The notes under the pieces: model-generated
Seen by the model: the letters and a program-made list of their open reading frames with translations, nothing else
Database searches by the model: none
What the model was told of the DNA's origin: nothing
Shown: positions 1-7,754 of the stretch, piece by piece
How the letters are laid out: each line of letters opens with the position of its first letter
Numbering within the stretch: position 1 is the stretch's first letter
Program-made: the position numbers and the translations under genes
Assembly: GCF_000373565.1 (NCBI RefSeq)
Contig: NZ_KB891802.1
Span: 117,644 to 181,643 of the forward strand
Source of the DNA: Streptomyces sp. HmicA12
Lineage (GTDB): Bacteria > Actinomycetota > Actinomycetes > Streptomycetales > Streptomycetaceae
DNA: 64,000 bases
Direction: 5' to 3'

Positions 1-436
1 CGGAGTCGTTGATCCCGATCACCGGACAGCCGGTCTTCAGCGCGAAGTCCATCACCTTCATGATCTTCTGCCCGAACACCTCGCCCAGCGCCCCGCCGAA
101 GACCGTGAAGTCCTGCGAGAACACCGCCACCGGCCGGCCGTCGACCGTGCCGTAACCGGTCACCACACCATCGCCGTACGGCTTGTTGGCCTCCAGCCCG
201 AAATCCGTCGAGCGGTGCCGCGCGAACTCGTCCAGCTCCACGAACGAGTCCTCGTCCATCAGCAGATCGATCCGCTCACGCGCCGTCAACTTGCCCTTCG
301 CATGCTGCTTCTCGACCGCACGCGCCGAACCCGCATGCGTCGCCTCACCGATCCTGCGCCGCAGATCCTCGATCTTCCCAGCGGTCGTGTGAATGTCGGG
401 CTTCGCCGTCTGTGCGGCCTCTTCCAACTCGGACAT
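1..436 (-). CDS. pccB: Acyl-CoA (propionyl-CoA) carboxylase beta subunit, N-terminal part
   Basis: The reverse strand reads from an ATG at 436 ([17 protein letters not shown]) without a stop to the window edge, so only the first 145 residues are present. The stretch [19 protein letters not shown] followed by [28 protein letters not shown] is characteristic of the carboxyltransferase beta subunit of actinobacterial propionyl/acetyl-CoA carboxylases, which moves the carboxyl group from carboxybiotin to acyl-CoA in the cytoplasm to give methylmalonyl- or malonyl-CoA. It is divergent from birA 128 bp away, whose product would biotinylate the partner alpha chain. Propionyl rather than acetyl specificity is inferred from family resemblance; the substrate-defining residues lie outside the window. 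Confidence 0.92.
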   Translation of the reverse strand, partial: MSELEEAAQTAKPDIHTTAGKIEDLRRRIGEATHAGSARAVEKQHAKGKLTARERIDLLMDEDSFVELDEFARHRSTDFGLEANKPYGDGVVTGYGTVDGRPVAVFSQDFTVFGGALGEVFGQKIMKVMDFALKTGCPVIGINDS

Positions 437-563
437 CGGGATGCGGCTCCCTGCCTGAACGTTTCGTGGGGTGGGGGACGGTGCGGTGGGGCTACTGACT
501 CGTAGCGTAGTGGCGCGAATACGGCTCGGCAGTGCGGCGTTTGCCACACCTACTCTGGGTTGC

Positions 564-1436
564 ATGACGCCGCGAGATGGTTCAGACGTGCACGACAACC
601 GCTGGTCGGACTTGGATCGGCCGCCGCTGGCGCAGGCCGGCCTGCGCCGCTCCCTCGTCCGCGGCGACGGCCTGTGGTCGTCCGTGGAGGTGGTTCCCCG
701 TACGGGCTCCACGAACACGGACCTCGTGGCGCGGGCCGCCTCCGGCGCGGCGAAGGAAGGTGCCGTGCTCGTCGCCGAGGAGCAGAGCGCGGCCCGCGGC
801 CGGCTCGACCGGCGGTGGACGGCGCCGCCGCGCTCGGGTCTCTTCTTCTCCGTACTGGTCAAGCCCGGGGAGCACGAGGTGCCGGTCGAGCGGTGGGGCT
901 GGCTGCCGCTGCTCGCCGGGGTCGCGCTCGCCACCGGCCTGTCCGCGTCGGCCGGGGTCGACACCGGGCTGAAGTGGCCCAACGATCTGCTGCTCACGGT
1001 GGACGGCGAGGAGCGCAAGGCCGCGGGGATCCTCGCCGAGCGGGCCGGGGCGGACAGCGTCGTGGTCGGGATCGGGCTCAACGTCACGCTGCGCGCGGAC
1101 GAGCTGCCGGTGCCCACGGCGGGGTCGCTGGCGCTGGCCGGGGCGAAGATGACGGACCGGGAGCCGTTGCTGCGGGCCGTGCTGCGGTCGTTCGAGCGGT
1201 GGTACCTGCGGTGGTGTGCGGCGGAGGGTGATCCGGTGCTGTCCGGGCTGCAGGAGACGTACGCGGCGGGGTGCGCGACGCTGGGGCGGTCCGTGCGGGC
1301 GATGTTGCCGGGGGACCGGGATCTGGTGGGGGAGGCGGTCGCGGTGGACGGCGACGGGCGGCTGGTGATCGCCGGGGCCGACGGTGGCCGGGAGGCTGTG
1401 GGCGCCGGGGACATCGTGCACCTGCGGCCCGCGTAG
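564..1436 (+). CDS. birA: Biotin--[acetyl-CoA-carboxylase] ligase (BirA)
   Basis: About 290 residues from ATG 564 ([14 protein letters not shown]); an upstream in-frame start at 471 would add a low-complexity leader that runs into the pccB promoter, so the shorter start is preferred. The BPL catalytic domain is seen as [11 protein letters not shown], then the adenylate-forming loop [12 protein letters not shown], and KWPNDLLL with the catalytic Lys region; a short C-terminal SH3-like domain follows ([19 protein letters not shown]). There is no N-terminal HTH, so it is a class I ligase and not a repressor. It activates biotin to biotinyl-AMP and loads the carboxylase alpha subunit. The divergent carboxylase beta gene gives a sensible functional link. 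Confidence 0.92.
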   Translation: MTPRDGSDVHDNRWSDLDRPPLAQAGLRRSLVRGDGLWSSVEVVPRTGSTNTDLVARAASGAAKEGAVLVAEEQSAARGRLDRRWTAPPRSGLFFSVLVKPGEHEVPVERWGWLPLLAGVALATGLSASAGVDTGLKWPNDLLLTVDGEERKAAGILAERAGADSVVVGIGLNVTLRADELPVPTAGSLALAGAKMTDREPLLRAVLRSFERWYLRWCAAEGDPVLSGLQETYAAGCATLGRSVRAMLPGDRDLVGEAVAVDGDGRLVIAGADGGREAVGAGDIVHLRPA

Positions 1437-1447
1437 GGGTTCGCCTT

Positions 1448-1590
1448 CTCGTCTGCCGGGTGCGGTTGTTTCGCGGGTGCGGCCCGGTGGGGCTTCTCGC
1501 GCAGTTCCCCGCGCCCCTGGATGCGAGCTCCGCTCGCCCAGGGGAAGCTGCGCGAAGCGCATGCTTTCAGGGGCGCGGGGAACCGCGCGA
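1448..1590. repeat. Dispersed intergenic repeat present as an inverted pair
   Basis: The 308-bp birA-cya gap holds no gene. It carries CTCGTCTGCCGGGTGCGG (1448-1465) followed 32 nt later by TCGCGCAGTTCCCCGCG at 1497, the right arm of a repeat also found near 6.6, 18.1 and 59.5 kb. Its 23-bp right arm (1497-1519) is repeated in inverted orientation at 1568-1590 with 22 of 23 matches and a 48-nt spacer, so the RNA could fold into a very long hairpin. A third, degenerate copy of the arm lies in the spacer near 1540. Position after birA suggests transcript termination or 3'-end processing, but no function is shown by the sequence. Confidence 0.8.
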
Positions 1591-1744
1591 CCGGCCGCAC
1601 CCCACCCGGGCTCGCCGGCGGCAGCCCACCCGCACCCCCATTAGGCGGAACCCCGTTCCGAACGGAGTGACCTGGGGCACAAGGGCTGCCGTAGAGTTGA
1701 GGCCGGTCGATACCTGACCGCGGCAGATCGGAAGGGCAGCAGGC

Positions 1745-2866
1745 GTGACCGTCGACGACTCGGGCTCCGGCACGGGTGGCCAAGGCGACCCCGGGAAGTC
1801 GGAAGGGGCGGGAGAAGAGGCAGAGGATCCTCTCGCTCTGCGGCTCGAAGGGCTCATCCTGGGCGCCGAGCGCCGCTACACCCCGTTCCAGGCGGCCCGC
1901 AGCGCGGGCGTCTCCATGGAGCTGGCCTCCCGCTTCTGGCGGGCCATGGGCTTCGCCGACATCGGGCAGGCCAAGGCGCTGACCGAGGCGGACGTGCTGG
2001 CGCTGCGCCGGCTCGCCGGTCTCGTGGAGGCCGGGCTGCTCAGCGAGGCCATGGCGGTGCAGGTGGCCCGGTCGACCGGGCAGACCACCGCCCGGCTCGC
2101 CGAGTGGCAGATCGATTCGTTCCTGGAGGGGCTGACCGAGCCCCCGGAACCCGGGATGACCCGCACCGAGGTCACGTACCCGCTGATGGAGCTGCTCCTG
2201 CCCGAGCTGGAGGAGTTCCTCGTCTACGTGTGGCGGCGGCAGCTGGCCGCCGCGACCGGCCGGGTCGTCCAGGCCGGGGACGACGAGGAGATGGTGGACC
2301 GGCGGCTCGCCGTCGGCTTCGCCGACCTGGTCGGGTTCACGCGCCTGACGCGCCGGATGGAGGAGGAGGAGCTCGGCGAGCTCGTCGAGGCCTTCGAGAC
2401 CACTGCCGCCGACCTGGTCGCCGCGAACGGCGGGCGGCTCATCAAGACGCTCGGCGACGAAGTGCTCTTCGCCGCCGACGACGCGGGCGTCGCCGGTGAG
2501 ATCGCGCTGCGGCTCATCGAGACCATGAGCAACGACGAGACCATGCCCGAGCTGCGCGTCGGGATGGCCTTCGGGACCGTGACGACCCGGATGGGCGACG
2601 TCTTCGGCACCACCGTGAACCTCGCCAGCCGGCTGACGTCGATAGCGCCCAAGGACAACGTGCTCGTCGACGGCGCCTTCGCCGCCGAAGTGATCCGGAC
2701 CGGGGACGCGCCGACGTCGGAGGCCGAGGCCGCCGTCGAGGCGCAGAAGGCCGAGGCCGAGGGCGTCGAGCCGCCCTCGTACCGGTTCGCGCTGCAGCCC
2801 ATGTGGCAGCGCCCCGTGCGCGGTCTGGGTGTCGTGGAGCCCTGGACGCTGACCCGGCGCAGCTGA
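1745..2866 (+). CDS. cya: Class III adenylate cyclase
   Basis: 373 residues from GTG 1745. The N-terminal ~150 residues are helical and resemble a regulatory HTH-like domain ([24 protein letters not shown]). The C-terminal class III cyclase domain shows the metal-binding Asp194 in GFADLVGFT, Lys234 and Asp238 in [10 protein letters not shown], and the transition-state Asn/Arg pair in [11 protein letters not shown]. Lys is the usual adenine-selecting residue, so cAMP rather than cGMP is expected. No membrane segment is present, so the enzyme is cytoplasmic, like the streptomycete Cya that acts in germination and antibiotic timing. A strong hairpin begins 4 nt after the stop. Confidence 0.93.
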   Translation: MTVDDSGSGTGGQGDPGKSEGAGEEAEDPLALRLEGLILGAERRYTPFQAARSAGVSMELASRFWRAMGFADIGQAKALTEADVLALRRLAGLVEAGLLSEAMAVQVARSTGQTTARLAEWQIDSFLEGLTEPPEPGMTRTEVTYPLMELLLPELEEFLVYVWRRQLAAATGRVVQAGDDEEMVDRRLAVGFADLVGFTRLTRRMEEEELGELVEAFETTAADLVAANGGRLIKTLGDEVLFAADDAGVAGEIALRLIETMSNDETMPELRVGMAFGTVTTRMGDVFGTTVNLASRLTSIAPKDNVLVDGAFAAEVIRTGDAPTSEAEAAVEAQKAEAEGVEPPSYRFALQPMWQRPVRGLGVVEPWTLTRRS

Positions 2867-2869
2867 CAC

Positions 2870-2897
2870 CCTCCGGTTAACGTCAGTTAACCGGAGG
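2870..2897 (+). promoter_or_regulatory. Perfect hairpin between cya and ech that contains the ech Shine-Dalgarno
   Basis: CCTCCGGTTAAC (2870-2881), loop GTCA, and GTTAACCGGAGG (2886-2897) form a perfect 12-bp stem with a 4-nt loop. The last five bases GGAGG are the only plausible Shine-Dalgarno for the ATG at 2910 (12 nt spacing). The same structure could therefore serve as the cya terminator, as an operator for a dimeric repressor, or as a lid on ech translation. There is no T-tract. Confidence 0.7.
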
Positions 2898-2909
2898 TGC
2901 GGGTCGGTC

Positions 2910-3725
2910 ATGGGTGATGAGCAGCGGCGGTTCGGGGAGTTCGTCGGCGTACGGCGGCACGGTGACGAGACGGTCGGCACGGTCGCCGAGCTGGTGCTCG
3001 ACCGGCCGAAGGCGATGAACGCCGTGTCCAGCGACATGGCCAGGTCCATCGGCGCGGCGTGCGAGGCGCTGGCCGGCGACCGGGACGTGCGGGTCGTCGT
3101 CGTCACGTCCAGCAACGAGCGGGCCTTCTGCGTCGGCGCCGACCTGAAGGAGCGCAACTCCTTCTCCGACGCCGAGCTGGTGCGCCAGCGGCCCGTGGCG
3201 CGGGCCGCCTACACCGGCGTACTGGATCTGCCGATGCCGACGATCGCCGCCGTGCACGGATTCGCGCTCGGCGGCGGGTTCGAGCTGGCCCTCGCGTGCG
3301 ACCTGATCGTGGCCGACGAGACGGCCGTGGTCGGGCTGCCCGAGGTGTCGGTCGGCGTCATCCCCGGCGGCGGCGGTACGCAGCTGCTGCCGCGCCGGGT
3401 CGGGGCCGCGCGGGCCGCCGAGCTGATCTTCTCGGCGCGGCGGGTGGCGGCCGCGGAGGCCGGTGGCATCGGGCTCGTGGACCAGGTGGTGGGCGCCGGG
3501 CAGGACCGGGACGAGGCCCTCGCGCTCGCCGCCCGGATCGCCGCCAACTCGCCCGTCGGGCTGCGCGCCGCCAAGCGGGCGCTGCGGCTCGGGCACGGGC
3601 TCGACCTGCGGGCAGGACTTGAGGTCGAGGACGCGGCGTGGCGGTCGGTGGCGTTCTCCGGAGACCGGGCCGAGGGGGTGGCCGCCTTCAACGAGAAGCG
3701 CGCGCCGCGGTGGCCCGGGGAGTGA
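2910..3725 (+). CDS. Enoyl-CoA hydratase/isomerase (crotonase fold)
   Basis: 271 residues with the crotonase core: the oxyanion-hole segments [14 protein letters not shown] and [12 protein letters not shown], and both catalytic glutamates of true hydratases (Glu125 in GGGFELA and Glu145 in [17 protein letters not shown]). It should hydrate 2-enoyl-CoA to 3-hydroxyacyl-CoA in fatty acid or amino acid breakdown. It stands alone between two second-messenger synthase genes, all on the same strand, with a hairpin rather than a promoter-sized gap upstream. Substrate chain length cannot be read from sequence. Confidence 0.9.
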   Translation: MGDEQRRFGEFVGVRRHGDETVGTVAELVLDRPKAMNAVSSDMARSIGAACEALAGDRDVRVVVVTSSNERAFCVGADLKERNSFSDAELVRQRPVARAAYTGVLDLPMPTIAAVHGFALGGGFELALACDLIVADETAVVGLPEVSVGVIPGGGGTQLLPRRVGAARAAELIFSARRVAAAEAGGIGLVDQVVGAGQDRDEALALAARIAANSPVGLRAAKRALRLGHGLDLRAGLEVEDAAWRSVAFSGDRAEGVAAFNEKRAPRWPGE

Positions 3726-3801
3726 GCCGACGCCGGTGCGGGGCACCGGTACGGGCGTACACAATTCACCGTAATGCCGGAAACCTCCCTAGTCTGGAGT
3801 A

Positions 3802-4953
3802 ATGGGAGAGGATGTCCGGCTGCGGGCCGTCGTGACGCTCGCGCAGGGCATGGCCGCCGCGCAGTCTCCGCGCGACACCTGGCGGGCGGCCGCGCTCGGG
3901 GCCTGCCACGCGCTGTCGGGGAACTTCGCCGCACTGTCCGTGTGGGAGCGCGACCGCGGGAGGCTGCGGGTCCTCGTGAACGTGGGGGAGCGGGCCGCGG
4001 GGGAGGAGGAGTTCCCCGAGGACGAGACGTATCCGGTGCACCGCTTCCCGGAGATCACCGAGTTTCTGCACGAGCGGTGGGCGGGCGGCGGCGAGCCGAA
4101 CGCGTGGGTGGAGACCGCCGCCGGTCCGGTCGAGCGCGCCGGTTACTGCCATCAGCGGGTCGCCGCGCTGCGTCGCCGGGGGCGCGGGTGCTGTGTCGTC
4201 GCGCCCGTCGTGCTGCACGGGCGGGCCTGGGGCGAGCTGTACGTGGCGCGGCCGCGCGGGGCGTCCGTGTTCGGGGCCGGGGACGCCGACTTCGCGACCG
4301 TGCTGGCCTCGGTCGTCGCGGCCGGCATCGCGCAGACCGAGCGGCTGGAGGAGGCGCGGCGGCTCGCGTTCACGGACGCGCTGACCGGGCTCGCCAACCG
4401 GCGGGCCGTCGACATACGGCTCGACGAGGCGGTGGAGCGGCACCGGGCGGACGGCGCCGTCGTCAGTCTCGTGGTCTGCGACCTGAACGGCCTCAAGCGG
4501 GTCAACGACACCCTCGGGCACGCGATCGGGGACCGGCTCCTCGAACGGTTCGGGTCCGTCCTCTCGCTGTGCGGGGCCATGCTGCCGGGCGCGCTCGCCG
4601 CGCGGCTCGGCGGCGACGAGTTCTGCCTCCTCGCCGTCGGGCCCTCGGCCGACGAGGTGGCCCGGGTGGGCGACGAAGTCTGTTCCCGGGCAGGGGAGTT
4701 GGAGCTCGGGGAAGGGGTGGCCGTCGGGATCGCCTCGACCGGCGATCCGATCGGTCCCGTACGCAGCGCGCGCCGCCTCTTCCGGCTCGCGGACGCCGCC
4801 CAGTACAAGGCGAAGGCGCTGCGCGCCGCGAAGCCGGTGATCGCCGGGCGGGACGGCGGCCTGGACGACCCGGTGGTCCGGCTCGCCGACGCGCCCCCGC
4901 CGGTGAGCGGGGAGGGCGAGCGGCGACGGATCCGCGGGGGCCGGGACCGTTAG
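3802..4953 (+). CDS. GAF-GGDEF diguanylate cyclase
   Basis: 383 residues. Residues about 15-180 look like a GAF sensor domain (RAAALGACHALSGNFAALSVW). The GGDEF domain begins at FTDALTGLANRRAVD and has an intact GGDEF signature at residues 270-274, so it should condense two GTP to c-di-GMP. The RxxD product-inhibition site normally nine residues before the signature reads LPGA here, so allosteric feedback is probably absent. There is no transmembrane segment and no EAL domain. In Streptomyces c-di-GMP controls sporulation through BldD. I believe the S. coelicolor counterpart in this position is one of the Cdg proteins (CdgE), but this is from memory. Confidence 0.9.
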   Translation: MGEDVRLRAVVTLAQGMAAAQSPRDTWRAAALGACHALSGNFAALSVWERDRGRLRVLVNVGERAAGEEEFPEDETYPVHRFPEITEFLHERWAGGGEPNAWVETAAGPVERAGYCHQRVAALRRRGRGCCVVAPVVLHGRAWGELYVARPRGASVFGAGDADFATVLASVVAAGIAQTERLEEARRLAFTDALTGLANRRAVDIRLDEAVERHRADGAVVSLVVCDLNGLKRVNDTLGHAIGDRLLERFGSVLSLCGAMLPGALAARLGGDEFCLLAVGPSADEVARVGDEVCSRAGELELGEGVAVGIASTGDPIGPVRSARRLFRLADAAQYKAKALRAAKPVIAGRDGGLDDPVVRLADAPPPVSGEGERRRIRGGRDR

Positions 4954-5032
4954 CGCGCGACACCGGTTCAGTAAGGGGCTCTCCTTCAACTCGGTCGTGA
5001 CATCTGGAGATTCACTGCGTACGCTCCTGAAT

Positions 5033-6577
5033 ATGGATATGCACACTGTGGTGCTGGGGACGGCCGGGGCCACCGCCGCCGATGTCGTCGCCGTCGCACG
5101 CCGTAACGCCCGGATCGAACTCTCCGGGGAAGCGGTCGCCGCGCTCACCGCGGCCCGCGAGATCGTCGACGCGCTCGCCGCGAAGCCGGAGCCCGTCTAC
5201 GGCGTCTCCACCGGGTTCGGCGCGCTCGCCTCCCGGCACATCAGCACCGAGCTCCGTGCCCAGCTGCAGCGCAACATCGTGCGCTCGCACGCCGCCGGAA
5301 TGGGCCCGCGCGTGGAGCGCGAGGTCGTGCGCGCGCTGATGTTCCTGCGCCTGAAGACCGTCTGCTCCGGGCACACCGGGGTGCGGCCCGAGGTCGCGCA
5401 GACGATGGCGGACGTGCTGAACGCCGGGATCACGCCGGTCGTCCACGAGTACGGCTCCCTGGGCTGCTCCGGCGACCTCGCCCCGCTCAGCCACTGCGCG
5501 CTCACGCTCATGGGCGAGGGCGACGCCGAGGGGCCCGACGGGGTCGTGCGGCCCGCCGGTGAGCTGCTCGCCGAGCACGGCATCGCGCCGGTCGAGCTGC
5601 GCGAGAAGGAGGGCCTCGCGCTGCTCAACGGCACCGACGGGATGCTCGGCATGCTCGTCATGGCCCTCGACGACCTGGACAACCTGTACAAGGCCGCCGA
5701 CATCACCGCCGCCCTGTCGCTGGAGGCGCTCCTCGGCACGGACAAGGTGCTCGCGCCCGAGCTGCACGCCATCCGGCCGCACCCGGGGCAGGCGGCCTCC
5801 GCCGCCAACATGCTGGCCGTGCTGAAGGGCTCGGAGCTCACGGGGCACCACCAGGACGACGCGCCGCGGGTCCAGGACGCGTACTCCGTGCGGTGTGCCC
5901 CGCAGGTGGCGGGGGCCGGGCGGGACACCATGGCGCACGCGCGGCTCGTCGCGGAGCGGGAGCTCGCGGCCGCGGTCGACAACCCCGTGGTGCTGCCCGA
6001 CGGGCGCGTCGAGTCCAACGGCAACTTCCACGGGGCGCCGGTCGCCTACGTGCTCGACTTCCTGGCCATCGCCGCCGCCGACCTCGGGTCCATCACCGAG
6101 CGGCGCACCGACCGGCTGCTCGACAAGAACCGCTCGCACGGGCTGCCGCCGTTCCTCGCGGACGACGCCGGGGTCGACTCGGGGCTCATGATCGCGCAGT
6201 ACACGCAGGCCGCGCTGGTGAGCGAGATGAAGCGGCTTGCCGTGCCGGCCTCGGCCGATTCGATCCCGTCCTCCGCGATGCAGGAGGACCACGTGTCGAT
6301 GGGGTGGTCGGCGGCGCGCAAGCTGCGGACCGCTGTCGACAACCTGGCGCGGATCGTGGCCGTGGAGCTGTACGCGGCGACGCGGGGGATCGAGCTGCGG
6401 GAGGGCCTGACGGCCGCGCCCGCGTCCCGCGCGGTGATCGCGGCGGTGCGGGGTGCGGGTGTCGAGGGGCCCGGGCCCGACCGGTTCCTGGCGCCCGATC
6501 TCGCCGCGGCGGACGCGTTCGTGCGGAGTGGGGCGCTGGTTGCGGCCGTTGAAGGGGTTACCGGGGCGTTGGCCTAG
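5033..6577 (+). CDS. hutH: Histidine ammonia-lyase (histidase)
   Basis: 514 residues from ATG 5033 (MDMHTVVLGTAGATAADV), the start that matches the length and N-terminus of the known Streptomyces griseus enzyme; the upstream GTG-type extension is rejected. The MIO cofactor forms from Cys145-Ser146-Gly147 in GSLGCSGDLAPLSH, a Cys-first version usual for streptomycete histidases where other bacteria have Ala. The enzyme deaminates L-histidine to urocanate as the first step of histidine use. It is a single gene: no hutU, hutI or formimino hydrolase is adjacent, as is normal for this genus. The following gap carries a dispersed repeat. Confidence 0.97.
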   Translation: MDMHTVVLGTAGATAADVVAVARRNARIELSGEAVAALTAAREIVDALAAKPEPVYGVSTGFGALASRHISTELRAQLQRNIVRSHAAGMGPRVEREVVRALMFLRLKTVCSGHTGVRPEVAQTMADVLNAGITPVVHEYGSLGCSGDLAPLSHCALTLMGEGDAEGPDGVVRPAGELLAEHGIAPVELREKEGLALLNGTDGMLGMLVMALDDLDNLYKAADITAALSLEALLGTDKVLAPELHAIRPHPGQAASAANMLAVLKGSELTGHHQDDAPRVQDAYSVRCAPQVAGAGRDTMAHARLVAERELAAAVDNPVVLPDGRVESNGNFHGAPVAYVLDFLAIAAADLGSITERRTDRLLDKNRSHGLPPFLADDAGVDSGLMIAQYTQAALVSEMKRLAVPASADSIPSSAMQEDHVSMGWSAARKLRTAVDNLARIVAVELYAATRGIELREGLTAAPASRAVIAAVRGAGVEGPGPDRFLAPDLAAADAFVRSGALVAAVEGVTGALA

Positions 6578-6590
6578 GGAGCCGGCGCCT

Positions 6591-6661
6591 TCTCGTCTGC
6601 CTCGTGCCGATCGTTCGCGGGTGCGGGAGGACTGTGGCTGACCGCGCAGTTCCCCGCGCCC
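6591..6661. repeat. Copy of the ~75-bp dispersed intergenic repeat
   Basis: TCTCGTCTGCC near 6591 and CGCGCAGTTCCCCGCGCCC at 6643-6661 reproduce the bipartite element seen at 1.45 kb and 59.5 kb. It lies between the convergent 3' ends of hutH and the LAxTG gene. A further GC-rich hairpin (GCGCCCC...GGGGCGC) follows at about 6697-6711, so the gap can act as a two-way terminator. Confidence 0.7.
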
Positions 6662-6731
6662 GCGCGGCGGAGCCGCAGATCGATACAGCCCCGCGCCCCC
6701 TACGGGGCGCATCTCTCACGGGGCGTTGAAG

Positions 6732-7019
6732 CTACAAGCCCTCCGAGAAGCGTTGCCTTCGTACCGAGTAGGCGACGAAGCCGACTCCCAGGCCGAGGAA
6801 GGCCGAGCCGCCGATCACGTACGGGGTCGTGTCGACCGTTCCCGTGTCGGCCAGGCGGAGTTGACGGTCCGACTGGGCGTCGACCGCGGAGGCGGTCTGC
6901 TGCTGGTCGGAGCTCGGTGGATGCTCGGAGGTCGCCGTGGCGCTGGGAACGAACCACAGGGCGCCCAGGAGCGTCCCGGCGGCGGTGGCGGTGAGCAATG
7001 ATCGACGTGCGGCGGACAC
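6732..7019 (-). CDS. Small sortase-anchored cell-wall protein (LAxTG)
   Basis: 95 residues from GTG 7019, with a GGGGGA Shine-Dalgarno 8 nt upstream. It has a signal peptide (cleavage expected after PSATA, residue 29), a 26-residue polar Ser/Gln/Asp segment, LADTG at residues 56-60, a hydrophobic span at about 67-85 and the charged tail RRQR. This is the full sorting signal for class E sortases (LAxTG), which in Streptomyces anchor the long chaplins. The mature wall-linked peptide would be only about 30 residues, too short for an enzyme. I do not recognise a named family; role unknown. Confidence 0.8.
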   Translation of the reverse strand: MSAARRSLLTATAAGTLLGALWFVPSATATSEHPPSSDQQQTASAVDAQSDRQLRLADTGTVDTTPYVIGGSAFLGLGVGFVAYSVRRQRFSEGL

Positions 7020-7128
7020 GGAAGCGATCCCCCTTGTGGCGCTGGCGAATTGGCCGTGTGCGCAGATCCTAGTGACAGGGGCGGGTCACGGGAAAGTCAC
7101 GGGGGTCATGGGCCGTACGCTCCGCGTC

Positions 7129-7476
7129 ATGAGCACTGATGAGACGTCACGTTTTGTTCGCCTGAAGGTGGAATTGGTTCTGGAGGTCGCCGACGCGGAG
7201 GCGCTCACCGGGGGCGCGCTGCAGCGGATCTCCGAGTCCGCCGCGAACGAGGAGATGCCGGAGCGGGAGCGCGCGCACGCCGAGAGCGCCGTGCAGGAGG
7301 ACGAGGCGGAGGCCGTCGCCTATCTCGTGGACCCGTTCGACCTGGTCGCAGACGTGCCGGGGGCCGAGCTCGTACAGGCGTCGTGGTCCAGCGAGACGGT
7401 CGACTACGACCCCGATTCGCCGGATTGGGACCTCGACGAGGATGATGACGCGGAGGACGACGAAGAAGACGTGTAG
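7129..7476 (+). CDS. Conserved acidic hypothetical protein
   Basis: 115 residues from ATG 7129 (MSTDETSRFVRLKVELVLEV); an in-frame ATG at 7108 has a better placed G-rich leader and cannot be excluded, while the longest in-frame extension upstream overlaps the neighbouring promoter. The N-terminal half is a beta-alpha segment and the C-terminus is a very acidic tail (DLDEDDDAEDDEEDV). No catalytic motif, signal peptide or membrane segment. It looks like a Streptomyces-wide conserved protein of unknown function; the acidic tail could mimic nucleic acid or bind a basic partner. It ends in a strong terminator. Confidence 0.8.
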   Translation: MSTDETSRFVRLKVELVLEVADAEALTGGALQRISESAANEEMPERERAHAESAVQEDEAEAVAYLVDPFDLVADVPGAELVQASWSSETVDYDPDSPDWDLDEDDDAEDDEEDV

Positions 7477-7492
7477 CGGACGGTACGACGGG

Positions 7493-7527
7493 AACCCCGG
7501 GCGGCAGTCGGCCACCCGGGGTTTTCG
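7493..7527 (+). terminator. Intrinsic terminator after the acidic protein gene
   Basis: AACCCCGGGCGG (7493-7504) pairs with CCACCCGGGGTT (7512-7523), a 12-bp stem with one G-U pair and a 7-nt loop, followed by TTTTC. Confidence 0.85.
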
Positions 7528-7754
7528 TTGTCCTGGAGGGGAATCACGGGGGTGCCGTTACCACGGGTGCATCGGTGGTCACCGCTTCCGCGGACGTGTT
7601 GTCGCCCACATCCGGGGCGATCGGGAACGGGGCGAAGCGGTCACTGCGTTATGTATGGGTAAGGGGAACCGTTGTGTTCCCCGTGATCCTTCGTGATCGG
7701 GGTCGGGGAACTCCGGGGAGATCCGGGAAATCGGCGACTATGGAGAAGCGTGTG

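Noticed and set aside
3766..5148. Long minus-strand frame across the GGDEF gene and hutH start
   Set aside because: Crosses two real genes and an intergenic gap, with no recognisable domain.
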